Below, one piece after another: positions 1 through 8,290 of a DNA stretch of 64,000 bases; positions within the stretch are counted from its first letter, which is position 1; each line of letters begins with the position of its first letter. Location: positions 636,001 through 700,000 of the forward strand of contig NZ_CP060720.1 of NCBI RefSeq assembly GCF_014397115.1, given 5' to 3'. The position numbers and the translations under genes were made by a program. Under the pieces are notes generated by a model that was not told where the DNA came from, searched no databases, and saw only the letters and a program-made list of their open reading frames with translations. Source of the DNA: Vagococcus carniphilus (GTDB lineage: Bacteria; Bacillota; Bacilli; Lactobacillales; Vagococcaceae).

Positions 1-3
1 AAT

Positions 4-40
4 AGAGGTTGACATTTAAGTCAGTCTCTTTTTATTTTTT
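4..40. terminator. Terminator hairpin at the window edge
   Basis: An interrupted stem pairs AGAGGTTGAC (4-13) with GTCAGTCTCT (20-29) and is followed by a T-rich run on the + strand. It most likely ends a + strand gene lying left of the window and may also serve the convergent peptidase E-like gene. Almost the same stem recurs at 39556-39582. Confidence 0.65.
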
Positions 41-616
41 AACAAATATGACTTCATCGTCATTTAGAGGATGTAATGGAAGCTTATTTTGATATTTTTC
101 TAAAATAATTTTAGCAGCGTCTTTCATGTACTCATTATCCATATGTGGTAATGGATAAGAATCAATGAGATTAAGGGCTTGAGTAGACTCAAGTTGGGGT
201 GCTTTTTCTGGTTCATCCATCTCTTTAATGTAATCAATATCGGGACTCATAATAATAGAGCCAGCCGATTCTCCGATGTAAAGTTTACCTGAGTTAATGT
301 GTTCCTCAATTAATTGATCAGCACCACTTCGTCTTAGTTCTTGAAGTAAGTAAAATGTATTGCCACCAGCGATAAAAATAATATCACTAGCTTTAATCTG
401 TTCTTTAAAATCAGGTTGATTTAAATCAATAATCGTAACAGTCATTTTTAATTTTTCTAGAAGAGCAAGAGCTTCATCCTTGAATTCAGAATACTCTTCG
501 ACTTGGCTTGCGGTATCAAAAAAAGCAATGGTTTTATTTTCTAGAGAATCATTAACGAAAGTCTCTAGTTGTTTGTAGCTATCTGCAAAAGACGATGTTA
601 AAAATAGTTGAATCAT
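32..616 (-). CDS. Peptidase E-like protein (family S51)
   Basis: This 194-residue cytosolic protein has the fold signature of the S51 dipeptidase E/cyanophycinase group. A GGNT motif lies at residues 84-87 and the nucleophile elbow GESAGS at 115-120, with Ser117 as the expected catalytic serine. Family members cleave Asp-Xaa dipeptides, but many Gram-positive homologues are uncharacterised, so the substrate is inferred only. The length is a little short of classical PepE (about 230). The start is preceded by an aggaggatt-type ribosome site. It lies 22 bases downstream of the P-loop gene on the same strand and could be cotranscribed with it. Confidence 0.8.
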   Translation of the reverse strand: MIQLFLTSSFADSYKQLETFVNDSLENKTIAFFDTASQVEEYSEFKDEALALLEKLKMTVTIIDLNQPDFKEQIKASDIIFIAGGNTFYLLQELRRSGADQLIEEHINSGKLYIGESAGSIIMSPDIDYIKEMDEPEKAPQLESTQALNLIDSYPLPHMDNEYMKDAAKIILEKYQNKLPLHPLNDDEVIFVKK

Positions 617-638
617 AAGAAATCCTCCTAGATATATA

Positions 639-1223
639 TTAGTTTAAGTTAAAAGTGGTAACAATCTCTTCTGCAACTTCATGAGGAGTAAGATGTGTAT
701 TATCAATTGTCAAAGAGGAGACGTTAGGAAATAAGTGAGTCAGTTCCTCTTGTGTTGTTTCTAATCGATACTTATCTAGACTGCTAAGTAAATCATGTTT
801 TGAAAATTCAAGATTTTGTTTTGAAGGCTTAGCCTTTAATCTATCTTCATGTGTATTTCTTTTTAATCTCGTTTCAAGATTCGCTGTAAGAGCGACGAAG
901 TAAACTGCTTCTTGGTGATTAAGAAAAATTTTAGCTATTTTTTCTAGAAAAGAAATATCATATTTTCCATCAAAATCAATCATAACAGTAAAAATAATTG
1001 AGTTAGTAGGATTTGTTTCTTTATTATTAACAAATGCTTCAAATAAATTAAACCTTGTTTGATCTGATAGAGAAAAAGCTTCCTCTGTATAGCCAAGGAA
1101 ATTCGCATATAAATCAAGTGTTTGGTGATTGAAAAGAAGTTTTCCGTTTATTCGTTTTTCAAGTTCCTTGCCAATGGTCATTTTGCCAACTGCTTGTGGT
1201 CCTATTAGCACAATTAAGCTCAT
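639..1223 (-). CDS. P-loop kinase-like NTPase
   Basis: This 194-residue protein starts with a Walker A loop, GPQAVGKMT at residues 8-16, directly after a hydrophobic first strand, as in shikimate/adenylate kinase-type small-molecule kinases and AAA_18/33-like proteins. No cognate substrate can be read from the sequence. The middle (about residues 110-135) has an R-x-x-R-rich segment that could be the lid, as in nucleotide kinases. It lies upstream of the peptidase E-like gene on the minus strand. A physiological role is unknown to me. Confidence 0.7.
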   Translation of the reverse strand: MSLIVLIGPQAVGKMTIGKELEKRINGKLLFNHQTLDLYANFLGYTEEAFSLSDQTRFNLFEAFVNNKETNPTNSIIFTVMIDFDGKYDISFLEKIAKIFLNHQEAVYFVALTANLETRLKRNTHEDRLKAKPSKQNLEFSKHDLLSSLDKYRLETTQEELTHLFPNVSSLTIDNTHLTPHEVAEEIVTTFNLN

Positions 1224-1296
1224 ACAATCGCCTCCAATTAATTAATTAGTTTAAAGTATGACTAAAAAAGTATAACTTGTCTAGCTAAAAATGCTT

Positions 1297-1302
1297 TATA
1301 AT
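1297..1302 (+). promoter_or_regulatory. -10 element for the DUF1697 gene
   Basis: A perfect TATAAT lies here, 34 bases before the ATG at 1336. The -35 is unclear: TTGTCT at 1277-1282 gives only a 14-base spacer. The element argues that the open frame beginning at 1291 is not the true start, because transcription would begin near 1309. Confidence 0.45.
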
Positions 1303-1335
1303 AAAATGAGACAAGTTATGAAAGAAGGCGTAGAC

Positions 1336-1902
1336 ATGATTTCGTATGTAGGTTTCATTCGAGGGTTAAATGTGGGGGGAAAGAATAAAGTTGCTATGTC
1401 AGATTTACGATTTGAGTTTGAACAACTAAACTATCAAAGTGTTTCAACAATCGGTAATACTGGTGTTATCTTTTTTGACTCTGATGAAGAAGTAGAAAAT
1501 GACGCGTTATCTAGGCAGTTAACTGATAAGTTAGGTTTAGAGATTAAAATTGTTTGTCTAACTTTTGAAAAATTACTTAAAATAAAAAGTCAGTTACCTG
1601 ATTGGTGGAATCAAGAGAAAGAGTGGCGCCATAATGTCTTATTTTTACTGGACGAGATAGACATAAGTCATTTAACGAATCAATTTCCTACCTTTGATGA
1701 ATCAATTGAAAAAGCCTTTGTAATGGATGAAGCCATTTTTTGGGCATCAGCTTTTACTGAAAGAAAAGACTATTATCGAAGTCAATACTCAAAATTAATG
1801 AAACACAAAGTTTATAAGCATGTTACAATCAGAAATGGTAATACACTAAATAAAGTATTTAATAAAATAGAAGAAACAGGTAAAAAAATGGGTCACAGCT
1901 AA
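1336..1902 (+). CDS. DUF1697 family protein
   Basis: This 188-residue protein is a DUF1697 member, recognised from its opening with YVGFIRGLNVGGKNKV, the central phenylalanine-rich strands and the HKVYKHVTIRNGNTLNKV segment near the C-terminus. The family is widespread in bacteria, cytosolic, and without an established function. I chose the ATG at 1336 because it is preceded by AGAAGG at a suitable distance, and the longer frame from 1291 overlaps the -10 element. The gene ends inside a terminator hairpin and is convergent with the next gene. Confidence 0.82.
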   Translation: MISYVGFIRGLNVGGKNKVAMSDLRFEFEQLNYQSVSTIGNTGVIFFDSDEEVENDALSRQLTDKLGLEIKIVCLTFEKLLKIKSQLPDWWNQEKEWRHNVLFLLDEIDISHLTNQFPTFDESIEKAFVMDEAIFWASAFTERKDYYRSQYSKLMKHKVYKHVTIRNGNTLNKVFNKIEETGKKMGHS

Positions 1903-1936
1903 TCAGAAAATTGATTAATTGTGACTCGTTTTGTTT
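1892..1936. terminator. Hairpin ending the DUF1697 gene
   Basis: GTCAC...TAATCA (1892-1905) pairs with TGATTA...GTGAC (1912-1925), with a two-base internal mismatch, followed by a T-rich tract. It overlaps the last codons of the DUF1697 gene and lies between convergent genes, so it may act in both directions. Confidence 0.6.
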
Positions 1937-2311
1937 TTAGTTTAGTGCCAAAATACTTGTCTTAAGTGTATTTTCTTCAAAAGCGATTAGAAAATCCCAA
2001 ATAGGTAAATCAAAGATTTCAGAATCTTGTTTATTGAAACTATAAGGAATAATAGTAACACTTGATTCTGTTGCGAATAAATAATCATTATCAATTGTTT
2101 GAGCAATCAGTACTTGTCCATCTAAATCTTCTTTTGTCCAAGTTGATTCATCTGCTAAAAAAGAAAGATTTTTAAAAAAAGTCTCTTCTTTGTGGTCTAA
2201 ATTAAAGAGTAAATAACCGTTATAATCTTGGATAGACTGTTCTTTAAGATAAGCTAATATTTCTGTGGGGTTACTAGTGTTACTTTTTTCTTTTAGAGAT
2301 TTAAATAGCAT
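1937..2311 (-). CDS. Small acidic protein, possible SUKH-type immunity protein
   Basis: A 124-residue acidic cytosolic protein with no signal peptide. Its pattern resembles SMI1/KNR4 (SUKH) proteins: a central strand pair (about residues 82-103) and a C-terminal IWDFLIAFEE helix. The resemblance is judged by eye and is weak. Context supports it: the start lies 13 bases after the stop of a secreted or membrane-anchored DNA/RNA nuclease, and SUKH proteins are common immunity partners of nuclease toxins. Alternatively it is an unrelated small protein of the nuclease operon. Confidence 0.45.
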   Translation of the reverse strand: MLFKSLKEKSNTSNPTEILAYLKEQSIQDYNGYLLFNLDHKEETFFKNLSFLADESTWTKEDLDGQVLIAQTIDNDYLFATESSVTIIPYSFNKQDSEIFDLPIWDFLIAFEENTLKTSILALN

Positions 2312-2324
2312 GGTTTAGACCTCC

Positions 2325-2993
2325 TTACTTTTTATTCTCAATTGTAACATTAAAATTGATCGTTGAAGAGTTTAAACTTTTACCTTCCATTTGAACAGCT
2401 GTTGGCATTCCGATATCACCTTCGTAAACGGGAATAACTCGGTAACGAATTGTTTCACCATTATCAGCTGCTTTTCGAACCATGTTCTCGTATTTTGTCA
2501 TAAAGGGTGTATTAACTGGGTTTTGATAAAGTGTTACCAGGTTTTTAGGATCTTCACCACTCCCTCCTAACTGTCTGCCAATTAAATGTCCTCTTGAATG
2601 ATTATGTGGATCAAGTCCTGAAATAAAACCAGGTGGCTTAATTTCTTGTTTGGCACCACTTCCTGTTCCAATCATCTCTGGTTTAATTAAAGCGTTAGCC
2701 GTAGTGGGACGATTGTACTCATCATACTCTCCGTAGTGAACCCATCCTTTTTTGTTATCTTTTAATTCTTCCTTTGTAAAAGTTGCTTCTCCATGTTCAA
2801 TTGGTCCTGGATTTTCTCCTGATTGGCTAGTTGTTCCTTGACTTGTTTTTTTGACTTCACTTTCACTAGAACTAAGGAAATCTTGTAAAAAATCAGGTAC
2901 TTGAATACCTGCAAATGTTAAACCTAACGCAACAAGAATACCAATAATAATGGCTGCTGGATGTTTACGCTGTGAGTTATTTTTTTTTGCCAT
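2325..2993 (-). CDS. Membrane-anchored DNA/RNA non-specific endonuclease
   Basis: This 222-residue protein has a lysine-rich N-terminus, one hydrophobic segment at about residues 13-33, a Ser/Gly-rich linker and a beta-beta-alpha-metal nuclease domain. The catalytic region reads HSRGHLIGRQLGG, matching the D/H-R-G-H motif of EndA/NucA-type non-specific endonucleases, followed by the conserved asparagines of NPVN. It should act outside the membrane, in nutrient or DNA-uptake degradation, or as a toxin. The start follows a strong GGGGGAG ribosome site. It is cotranscribed with the small downstream gene that may encode an immunity protein. EndA proteins of streptococci share this architecture. 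Confidence 0.88.
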   Translation of the reverse strand: MAKKNNSQRKHPAAIIIGILVALGLTFAGIQVPDFLQDFLSSSESEVKKTSQGTTSQSGENPGPIEHGEATFTKEELKDNKKGWVHYGEYDEYNRPTTANALIKPEMIGTGSGAKQEIKPPGFISGLDPHNHSRGHLIGRQLGGSGEDPKNLVTLYQNPVNTPFMTKYENMVRKAADNGETIRYRVIPVYEGDIGMPTAVQMEGKSLNSSTINFNVTIENKK

Positions 2994-3112
2994 TGTTCTC
3001 CCCCTATTTATACTATTGATTCATTATACAAAAGAAACAAGATAAGAACAACAGTTCGATGTAATCTTTAAAATCATTTCAAGGGGAATTTATCAAAATT
3101 AAGCAATTGTTT

Positions 3113-3121
3113 TGCTATAAT
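3113..3121 (+). promoter_or_regulatory. Extended -10 promoter of the ABC exporter genes
   Basis: TGCTATAAT is a textbook extended -10 element 33 bases before the ATPase ATG. No good -35 is visible, as is usual for extended -10 promoters. Confidence 0.6.
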
Positions 3122-3153
3122 GATAAGGAAAGAACAGAAGAGGTGGATGCTTA

Positions 3154-3855
3154 ATGAGTTATGTAGAAGTTAAGGATGTATTCAAACGATATCATATGGG
3201 AGATAATGTCATTGTGGCCAATAACGGAGTCTCTTTTTCTATAGAAGAAGGAGAATTTGTCGTTATTTTAGGACCAAGTGGCGCAGGTAAATCAACGGTT
3301 TTAAATATTTTAGGTGGTATGGATAGCTGTGATGAAGGAGAAATCATTGTTGATGGTGTTGATATTGCTAAACACAGTACTAAAGAATTGACGACTTATA
3401 GAAGACTCGATGTTGGATTTGTTTTCCAATTTTATAACTTAGTTCCTAATTTAACGGCTAGAGAAAACGTAGAGTTGGCTTCTCAAGTTTCCTCGAAAGC
3501 TTTAGATGTTGATGAAGTTTTATCTTTAGTGAGTTTAGATCATAGAAAAGATAATTTTCCGGCACAACTTTCTGGAGGAGAACAACAACGCGTGGCTATT
3601 GCAAGAGCACTAGCTAAAAACCCTAAATTATTGTTATGTGATGAGCCAACTGGGGCTTTAGATTTTGAAACAGGAAAACAGGTTTTAAAAATTTTAGAAA
3701 ATACCTGTCGAGACTATCGAACAACAGTTATTGTTATTACACATAACTCTGAAATTGCCAAAATGGCAGACCGAATCATTCGAGTAAACGATGCTAAAGT
3801 TAGAAGTATTGAAATCAATGAGAACCCGTTACCAGTAGAAGAGATTGAATGGTAG
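3154..3855 (+). CDS. ABC transporter ATPase, MacB/SalX type
   Basis: This 233-residue ATPase carries Walker A GPSGAGKST (residues 40-48), the signature LSGGEQQR, Walker B LLCDEPTGALD and the switch histidine in VIVITHN. The sequence is of the MacB/LolD/SalX class that works with FtsX-like permeases to move lipids, peptides or antibiotics or to power extracytoplasmic enzymes. The start has a GAGGTGG ribosome site. The stop is 10 bases before the permease start, so the two form one operon. No two-component system or lipoprotein partner is adjacent, so the substrate is unknown. Confidence 0.93.
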   Translation: MSYVEVKDVFKRYHMGDNVIVANNGVSFSIEEGEFVVILGPSGAGKSTVLNILGGMDSCDEGEIIVDGVDIAKHSTKELTTYRRLDVGFVFQFYNLVPNLTARENVELASQVSSKALDVDEVLSLVSLDHRKDNFPAQLSGGEQQRVAIARALAKNPKLLLCDEPTGALDFETGKQVLKILENTCRDYRTTVIVITHNSEIAKMADRIIRVNDAKVRSIEINENPLPVEEIEW

Positions 3856-3865
3856 GAGGGATTAG

Positions 3866-6613
3866 ATGAGTAAAAAAGCGTTAAGAAAATCAAATATACG
3901 AGAAATATTTCAATCAAAAGCAAGATTCTTTTCTATTTTGTTAATTATTTTTCTGGGCGTTTGTTTCTATGCAGGGATTAAAGCAACCGGACCTGATATG
4001 ATCAACACAGCTGATACGTATTATAAAGATAAAAATTTAATGGATTCTAAAATAACCTCTCCAATAGGTGTTACTCAAAAAGATTTAGATACGATTAAAA
4101 AAGAGAGCTATGTCAAACAAGCTGAAGGTAGCTATACGGTTGATATCGCTGAAAAAAAAGAAAACAATTTGATGCGTTTAATGTCTTATAATGACTCGGG
4201 AAAAGATAAGCTCAATCAACCAAGAGTAGTGGAAGGCAGACTGCCTAAAAAATCTGGTGAAATAGCTTTAGATAATCGAGCAGAAGAGATGAGAAAATAC
4301 CATCTAGGAGATACGATTATTCTAGATGATAAAGAAAAACAGATTAAAGAAAAAGAATATAAAGTCGTAGGAATTGTTAATAGTCCGATGTATATCGATC
4401 AAGTTTCAAGAGGGAATACAAATATCGGAAAAGGTTCTATTGATTTCTTTGGAATCATTCCTAAAACTGATTTTGATTTGGAACATTATACTGAAATTTA
4501 TGTGACTTATAAAAATACAACTGATTTAGTTAGCTACAGTGACGATTATAAAAAAGCTGTCGAAAAAAATGAAAAGAAAATAAAATCTCTGCTAAAACCT
4601 ATAGCAACAAAACGATTTAATGACTTAAAACAAGACAGTATGAATCAAATTAATAAAGGAAAAACTCAGTTAGAGAATGGTCAGAAAGAAATTGAAACTG
4701 CTAAGAATCAACTTTCAGATGGCAAGAAACAAATGGAAGAACAAGAAAAATCATTCGAACTTGCTAAAAGTATGGGACAACCAGTCCCAGAAGAAGCTGA
4801 GCAAAGTATTGAAAAGGCAAAAAAAGAACTAAAAGAGCAAGAAGAAAAACTGGCAAAAGAAACAACTAAATTAGAAGAAAAGCAAGATGAATTAGTCGAG
4901 CAGGAAAAAAATGTAGCAGACATAGATAAGTTGAATTATGCTTTTTATGATCGAGATGATAATCCGGCTTACTCAGAATACAACGATAATGCAGATCGGA
5001 TTTCGTCAATTGCAACCGTCTTTCCCGTATTTTTCTTCATGATAGCAGCTTTAATTTGCTTAACAACTATGACAAGAATGGTTGATGAAAAACGAGGAGA
5101 GATAGGAACTCTAAAAGCCTTAGGTTATAGTAACGGTGAAATTGCTCAAAAATTTATTATTTACGCTACGTTGGCTAGTGTGATTGGAAGTGTTTTAGGT
5201 CTTCTATTAGGTTTTAACATTTTTCCAACAGTCATCTTTAATGCCTATGGTTCACTTTATAATTTACCACCGGTTATTATTACGTACTATTTAAGTTATT
5301 CCATTCAGTCTATTGTGGTAGCTCTATTATGTACCCTATTGTCATCAATGATTGTTTTAAGAGTTGATTTACTCAGTACACCAGCTGTATTAATGAGACC
5401 AAAAGCACCTAAACCAGGTAAAAGAATTTGGTTGGAAAAAATCAAATGGATCTGGTCAAAGATGAATTTCAACCAAAAAGTAACTGCAAGAAATCTGTTT
5501 AGATATAAACAGCGGATGTTGATGACGGTACTTGGGATTGCTGGTTGTATGGCGATGATTATTACAGGTTTTGGTTTGAAAGATTCGATAGGTGATATTG
5601 TTGATATTCAGTTTTCAAAAATTTGGCATTATGATGCAACAGTGATGTACAATCCTGATGCCACCAAAGAAGAAACGAAAGATTATGAGAAAAAAAGAGA
5701 TGAACTAGCTATTTATGATGCTCATTTAGCTCTTTCTCAAAAGACAGTTGAAGTCACTCAAAAAGGTTATAAAAAACAAGAAGTAGTTGTAGATACACCC
5801 AAAGATAGTTCTAAATTAAATGAATTTATTACGTTTAATAATCGTAAAACGGGAGAAATATATCAACTAGATGATACTGGAGTTATTATCAACGAAAAAT
5901 TGAGTAAGCTATATGATCTTAAAGAAGGAGATACTTTAAAGATAAAGGCTAGTGGCGACAAAGTTCGAAACGTTAAGGTGAAACATATTGTGGAAAACTA
6001 TGCGATGCACTTTATTTATATGACCCCGAGTTATTATGAGAAAATCTTTGAGGAATCACCAGAGTATAATGTTGATCTACTAACATTTAATAAAGAGATT
6101 AGTGAAAAGCAAGAAGAAAAATTAGCTGAGGAGTTAATGAAAACTAAAAAAGCGATTAATGTAAGCTTTACTAGTCAAATTGGAAAAGCCATGGATGATA
6201 CAATGGGAAGTTTGAATATTGTTGTTTGGGTATTAATTGTTTCAGCAGCAATGTTAGCATTCATTGTTCTTTATAATTTGACGAATATCAACATTTCAGA
6301 ACGAATTCGAGAACTCTCTACCATTAAAGTACTTGGCTTTTATGATAAGGAAGTCACGATGTATGTTTATAGAGAAAATAATATCTTAACCCTATTAGGA
6401 ATATTATTAGGGTGCGTTCTAGGAAAACTTCTTCATGGTTTTGTGTTACAAACTGCTGAAGTGGATATGATGATGTTCCCACCAGATATTCATGTCATTA
6501 GTTATGTTTACTCAGCAGCCTTAACTGTTCTATTTTCTCTCGTTGTGATGTTTTTCATGCATCGCAGATTGAAGAAAGTAGATATGATTGAAGCGTTGAA
6601 ATCAACGGAATAG
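3866..6613 (+). CDS. Large FtsX-type ABC permease with extracellular coiled coil
   Basis: This 915-residue permease has an N-terminal membrane helix (about 18-38), a large outer domain, a lysine/glutamate-rich coiled coil (about 240-345), then two FtsX cores. The first lies at about 385-505 and the second at about 775-905; a second outer domain of about 200 residues separates them. The duplicated layout with a long heptad insert in the first outer loop occurs in putative ABC permeases of Firmicutes. The ribosome site GGAGGG precedes the ATG. The coiled coil may reach into the wall or contact a partner enzyme; function is otherwise inferred from the ATPase class. Confidence 0.88.
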   Translation: MSKKALRKSNIREIFQSKARFFSILLIIFLGVCFYAGIKATGPDMINTADTYYKDKNLMDSKITSPIGVTQKDLDTIKKESYVKQAEGSYTVDIAEKKENNLMRLMSYNDSGKDKLNQPRVVEGRLPKKSGEIALDNRAEEMRKYHLGDTIILDDKEKQIKEKEYKVVGIVNSPMYIDQVSRGNTNIGKGSIDFFGIIPKTDFDLEHYTEIYVTYKNTTDLVSYSDDYKKAVEKNEKKIKSLLKPIATKRFNDLKQDSMNQINKGKTQLENGQKEIETAKNQLSDGKKQMEEQEKSFELAKSMGQPVPEEAEQSIEKAKKELKEQEEKLAKETTKLEEKQDELVEQEKNVADIDKLNYAFYDRDDNPAYSEYNDNADRISSIATVFPVFFFMIAALICLTTMTRMVDEKRGEIGTLKALGYSNGEIAQKFIIYATLASVIGSVLGLLLGFNIFPTVIFNAYGSLYNLPPVIITYYLSYSIQSIVVALLCTLLSSMIVLRVDLLSTPAVLMRPKAPKPGKRIWLEKIKWIWSKMNFNQKVTARNLFRYKQRMLMTVLGIAGCMAMIITGFGLKDSIGDIVDIQFSKIWHYDATVMYNPDATKEETKDYEKKRDELAIYDAHLALSQKTVEVTQKGYKKQEVVVDTPKDSSKLNEFITFNNRKTGEIYQLDDTGVIINEKLSKLYDLKEGDTLKIKASGDKVRNVKVKHIVENYAMHFIYMTPSYYEKIFEESPEYNVDLLTFNKEISEKQEEKLAEELMKTKKAINVSFTSQIGKAMDDTMGSLNIVVWVLIVSAAMLAFIVLYNLTNINISERIRELSTIKVLGFYDKEVTMYVYRENNILTLLGILLGCVLGKLLHGFVLQTAEVDMMMFPPDIHVISYVYSAALTVLFSLVVMFFMHRRLKKVDMIEALKSTE

Positions 6614-6620
6614 AAAAAAA

Positions 6621-6671
6621 GATGAGTCAAAAGTCGTTTTGCTTTAAGCAAAGTAACTTTTGACTCATTTT
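6621..6671. terminator. Bidirectional terminator
   Basis: GATGAGTCAAAAGT (6621-6634) pairs with ACTTTTGACTCAT further on, and T-runs flank the stem. It separates the convergent permease and DUF3021 genes. Confidence 0.8.
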
Positions 6672-6678
6672 CAGTTTT

Positions 6679-7089
6679 TTAAGAAATCATTTGATTCAAT
6701 TTTTTAACTTGTTTCTTATTTTGATAGTTGGAATAAAAGTAAAATCCAATGATATGTCCAATAAGAGTAATAACAAAAATTGGTACTAAGAATGGTTTGA
6801 TAAAATCAAACATCTCAACTGAAAAGAGGTAAACAGCAGCAAAGCCACAAAAGGTATTTATAAGAGTGCTAAGAAAAATATTGAGTCGTGCACTGAAAGT
6901 TGAATAGGTCCAAAGATATGGGTAAATTATTCCAAAAGTAATACCAATTAGACTACCAATAGCAAGTAAATGCCAAGTGTAATTAAAAGGAATAAATTCT
7001 TTTTGAAAAACGAGATTGGCGAGGAATGTTATCCAAATAGTTCCACCTAAAGTTGCTTGAATAAAACTTGTTTTTAATGAGTTAAACAT
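6679..7089 (-). CDS. DUF3021 family membrane protein
   Basis: This 136-residue protein has four predicted membrane helices and matches the DUF3021 pattern. Its start overlaps the end of the LytTR gene by 16 bases, so translation is probably coupled. In Firmicutes, DUF3021 proteins are very often paired with a stand-alone LytTR regulator, sometimes acting as a membrane inhibitor of that regulator, as in LytTR regulatory systems of streptococci. That role here is inferred from pairing. Confidence 0.8.
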   Translation of the reverse strand: MFNSLKTSFIQATLGGTIWITFLANLVFQKEFIPFNYTWHLLAIGSLIGITFGIIYPYLWTYSTFSARLNIFLSTLINTFCGFAAVYLFSVEMFDFIKPFLVPIFVITLIGHIIGFYFYSNYQNKKQVKKLNQMIS

Positions 7090-7520
7090 AATAATCTCTC
7101 CTTTAATTGTTTTGTGTAATGACGACTGACTATGTAATGCTGATTAGTTTTAGTGATTAATTCAAGACGTGCTTGTTTTTCTGCCTGGAAAGACTTAATT
7201 TGATTTAGGTTAATGATAGTTGATTGGTTAATCTGGTTGAAATGAAGTTTTTCAAGATAACGCAGCTCTTTTAAACGTTTATCGTAAAAATAACTTTTCT
7301 GGTTAATTAAAGTGACTTTTGATAAATGACCTAAAAAGATAATGGATTCTATTTCATCAATTGGTATAACCTTTTTCCGATTATTGTTTGGTTCAGTTAA
7401 TAGAATTGTTTGATTAAATAGCTCTTTTATTTTAAATACTTGTTTTTGATTTGTTGGGTGACTAATGATATCAAGGCTATCAGTTGATTGATTTTCTTCC
7501 CAGTAAAAATTTAGTTTCAA
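7074..7520 (-). CDS. LytTR-domain transcriptional regulator
   Basis: A 148-residue protein with a C-terminal LytTR DNA-binding domain (about 45-145) and no receiver domain. Recognisable parts are IIFLGHLSKVTLINQ, the RELRYLEKLHFNQINQSTIINLNQI stretch in two pieces, and YIVSRHYTKQLKERL at the end. The start is TTG at 7520, chosen because TAAGGAGGT lies nine bases upstream. The gene precedes its DUF3021 partner in an overlapping operon. Two direct repeats phased at 21 bases lie 66-99 bases upstream and suggest autoregulation. Confidence 0.88.
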   Translation of the reverse strand: MKLNFYWEENQSTDSLDIISHPTNQKQVFKIKELFNQTILLTEPNNNRKKVIPIDEIESIIFLGHLSKVTLINQKSYFYDKRLKELRYLEKLHFNQINQSTIINLNQIKSFQAEKQARLELITKTNQHYIVSRHYTKQLKERLLCLTH

Positions 7521-7585
7521 TGGTTTCGTACCTCCTTACACCCATAGAATAGCAATGAAATTAGAAAATAAATAGAAAAATTTTG

Positions 7586-7619
7586 TTAGTTGCAAAAAAG
7601 ATCAACTTAGTTGCAAAAA
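7586..7619. promoter_or_regulatory. Phased direct repeats, candidate LytTR binding site
   Basis: TTAGTTGCAAAAA occurs at 7586-7598 and again, identically, at 7607-7619. The 21-base offset equals two helical turns, as expected for a LytTR dimer on two half-sites. The repeats lie upstream of the LytTR gene on the minus strand, and could also influence the divergent NfeD gene. Confidence 0.6.
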
Positions 7620-7753
7620 CACTTTGTTAAACATTAATTTTGATAGAGTTTATTTAAAACCTACTTAATGATTACTTTTACGATTTATCTATTCTTTTAT
7701 GCTAACTATTGGTAAAATAGAGGTATGATCATCAAGAAAGGAGTGAGACGAAG

Positions 7754-8275
7754 TTGATTGGAGGAATTCCAATAGATACTATCTATTTGTACGTGTTAAT
7801 TGGTTGTACCGTACTCTCGATTTTGTTATTTGTGTTTGGTGATATTTTTGATTTTGATGGCCCAGTGGATCCGATGTTAATTGTACCTTGGTTGGCATTT
7901 ACATCACTTTTTGGTATTGCTTTTGAATCGCTTTTTGATTTAAATCATGGGTTAGTCTTATTCCTAGGTGGAGGTATTTCAACGATTATCGTCTTTTTAA
8001 TGAATTTCTATATATTAGTACCACTTAGAAATTCTGAAGCAAGTATTGCCGTATCTGAAAAAGATTTAGAAGGGCGAAAGGCAACGGTGATTACCCCGAT
8101 TCCAGTAAAAGGAATGGGTGAGATAAAGATATCAAGTGTAACAGGTATTATCACAAGACCAGCTAGTTTTTATCAACCTCAAGAAATAGAAGTTAAGGCA
8201 GGTTCTGATGTGTTAATTATCGAGATAAAAAATCGTGTATGTTATGTTGTACCGTATCAAGAAAATTTTTTATAA
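7754..8275 (+). CDS. NfeD-like membrane protein (YuaF type)
   Basis: This 173-residue protein has three predicted membrane segments (about 8-27, 40-60 and 68-92) and a C-terminal soluble OB-fold-like domain (about 100-170) ending near VVPYQENFL. That is the YuaF/NfeD1b layout. YuaF-type proteins are encoded beside flotillins and influence membrane fluidity and flotillin microdomains. Translation begins at TTG 7754 after AAAGGAG. The flotillin gene starts 15 bases after its stop, so the two form an operon. Confidence 0.87.
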   Translation: MIGGIPIDTIYLYVLIGCTVLSILLFVFGDIFDFDGPVDPMLIVPWLAFTSLFGIAFESLFDLNHGLVLFLGGGISTIIVFLMNFYILVPLRNSEASIAVSEKDLEGRKATVITPIPVKGMGEIKISSVTGIITRPASFYQPQEIEVKAGSDVLIIEIKNRVCYVVPYQENFL

Positions 8276-8290
8276 AAGGAGAATAGTTAA

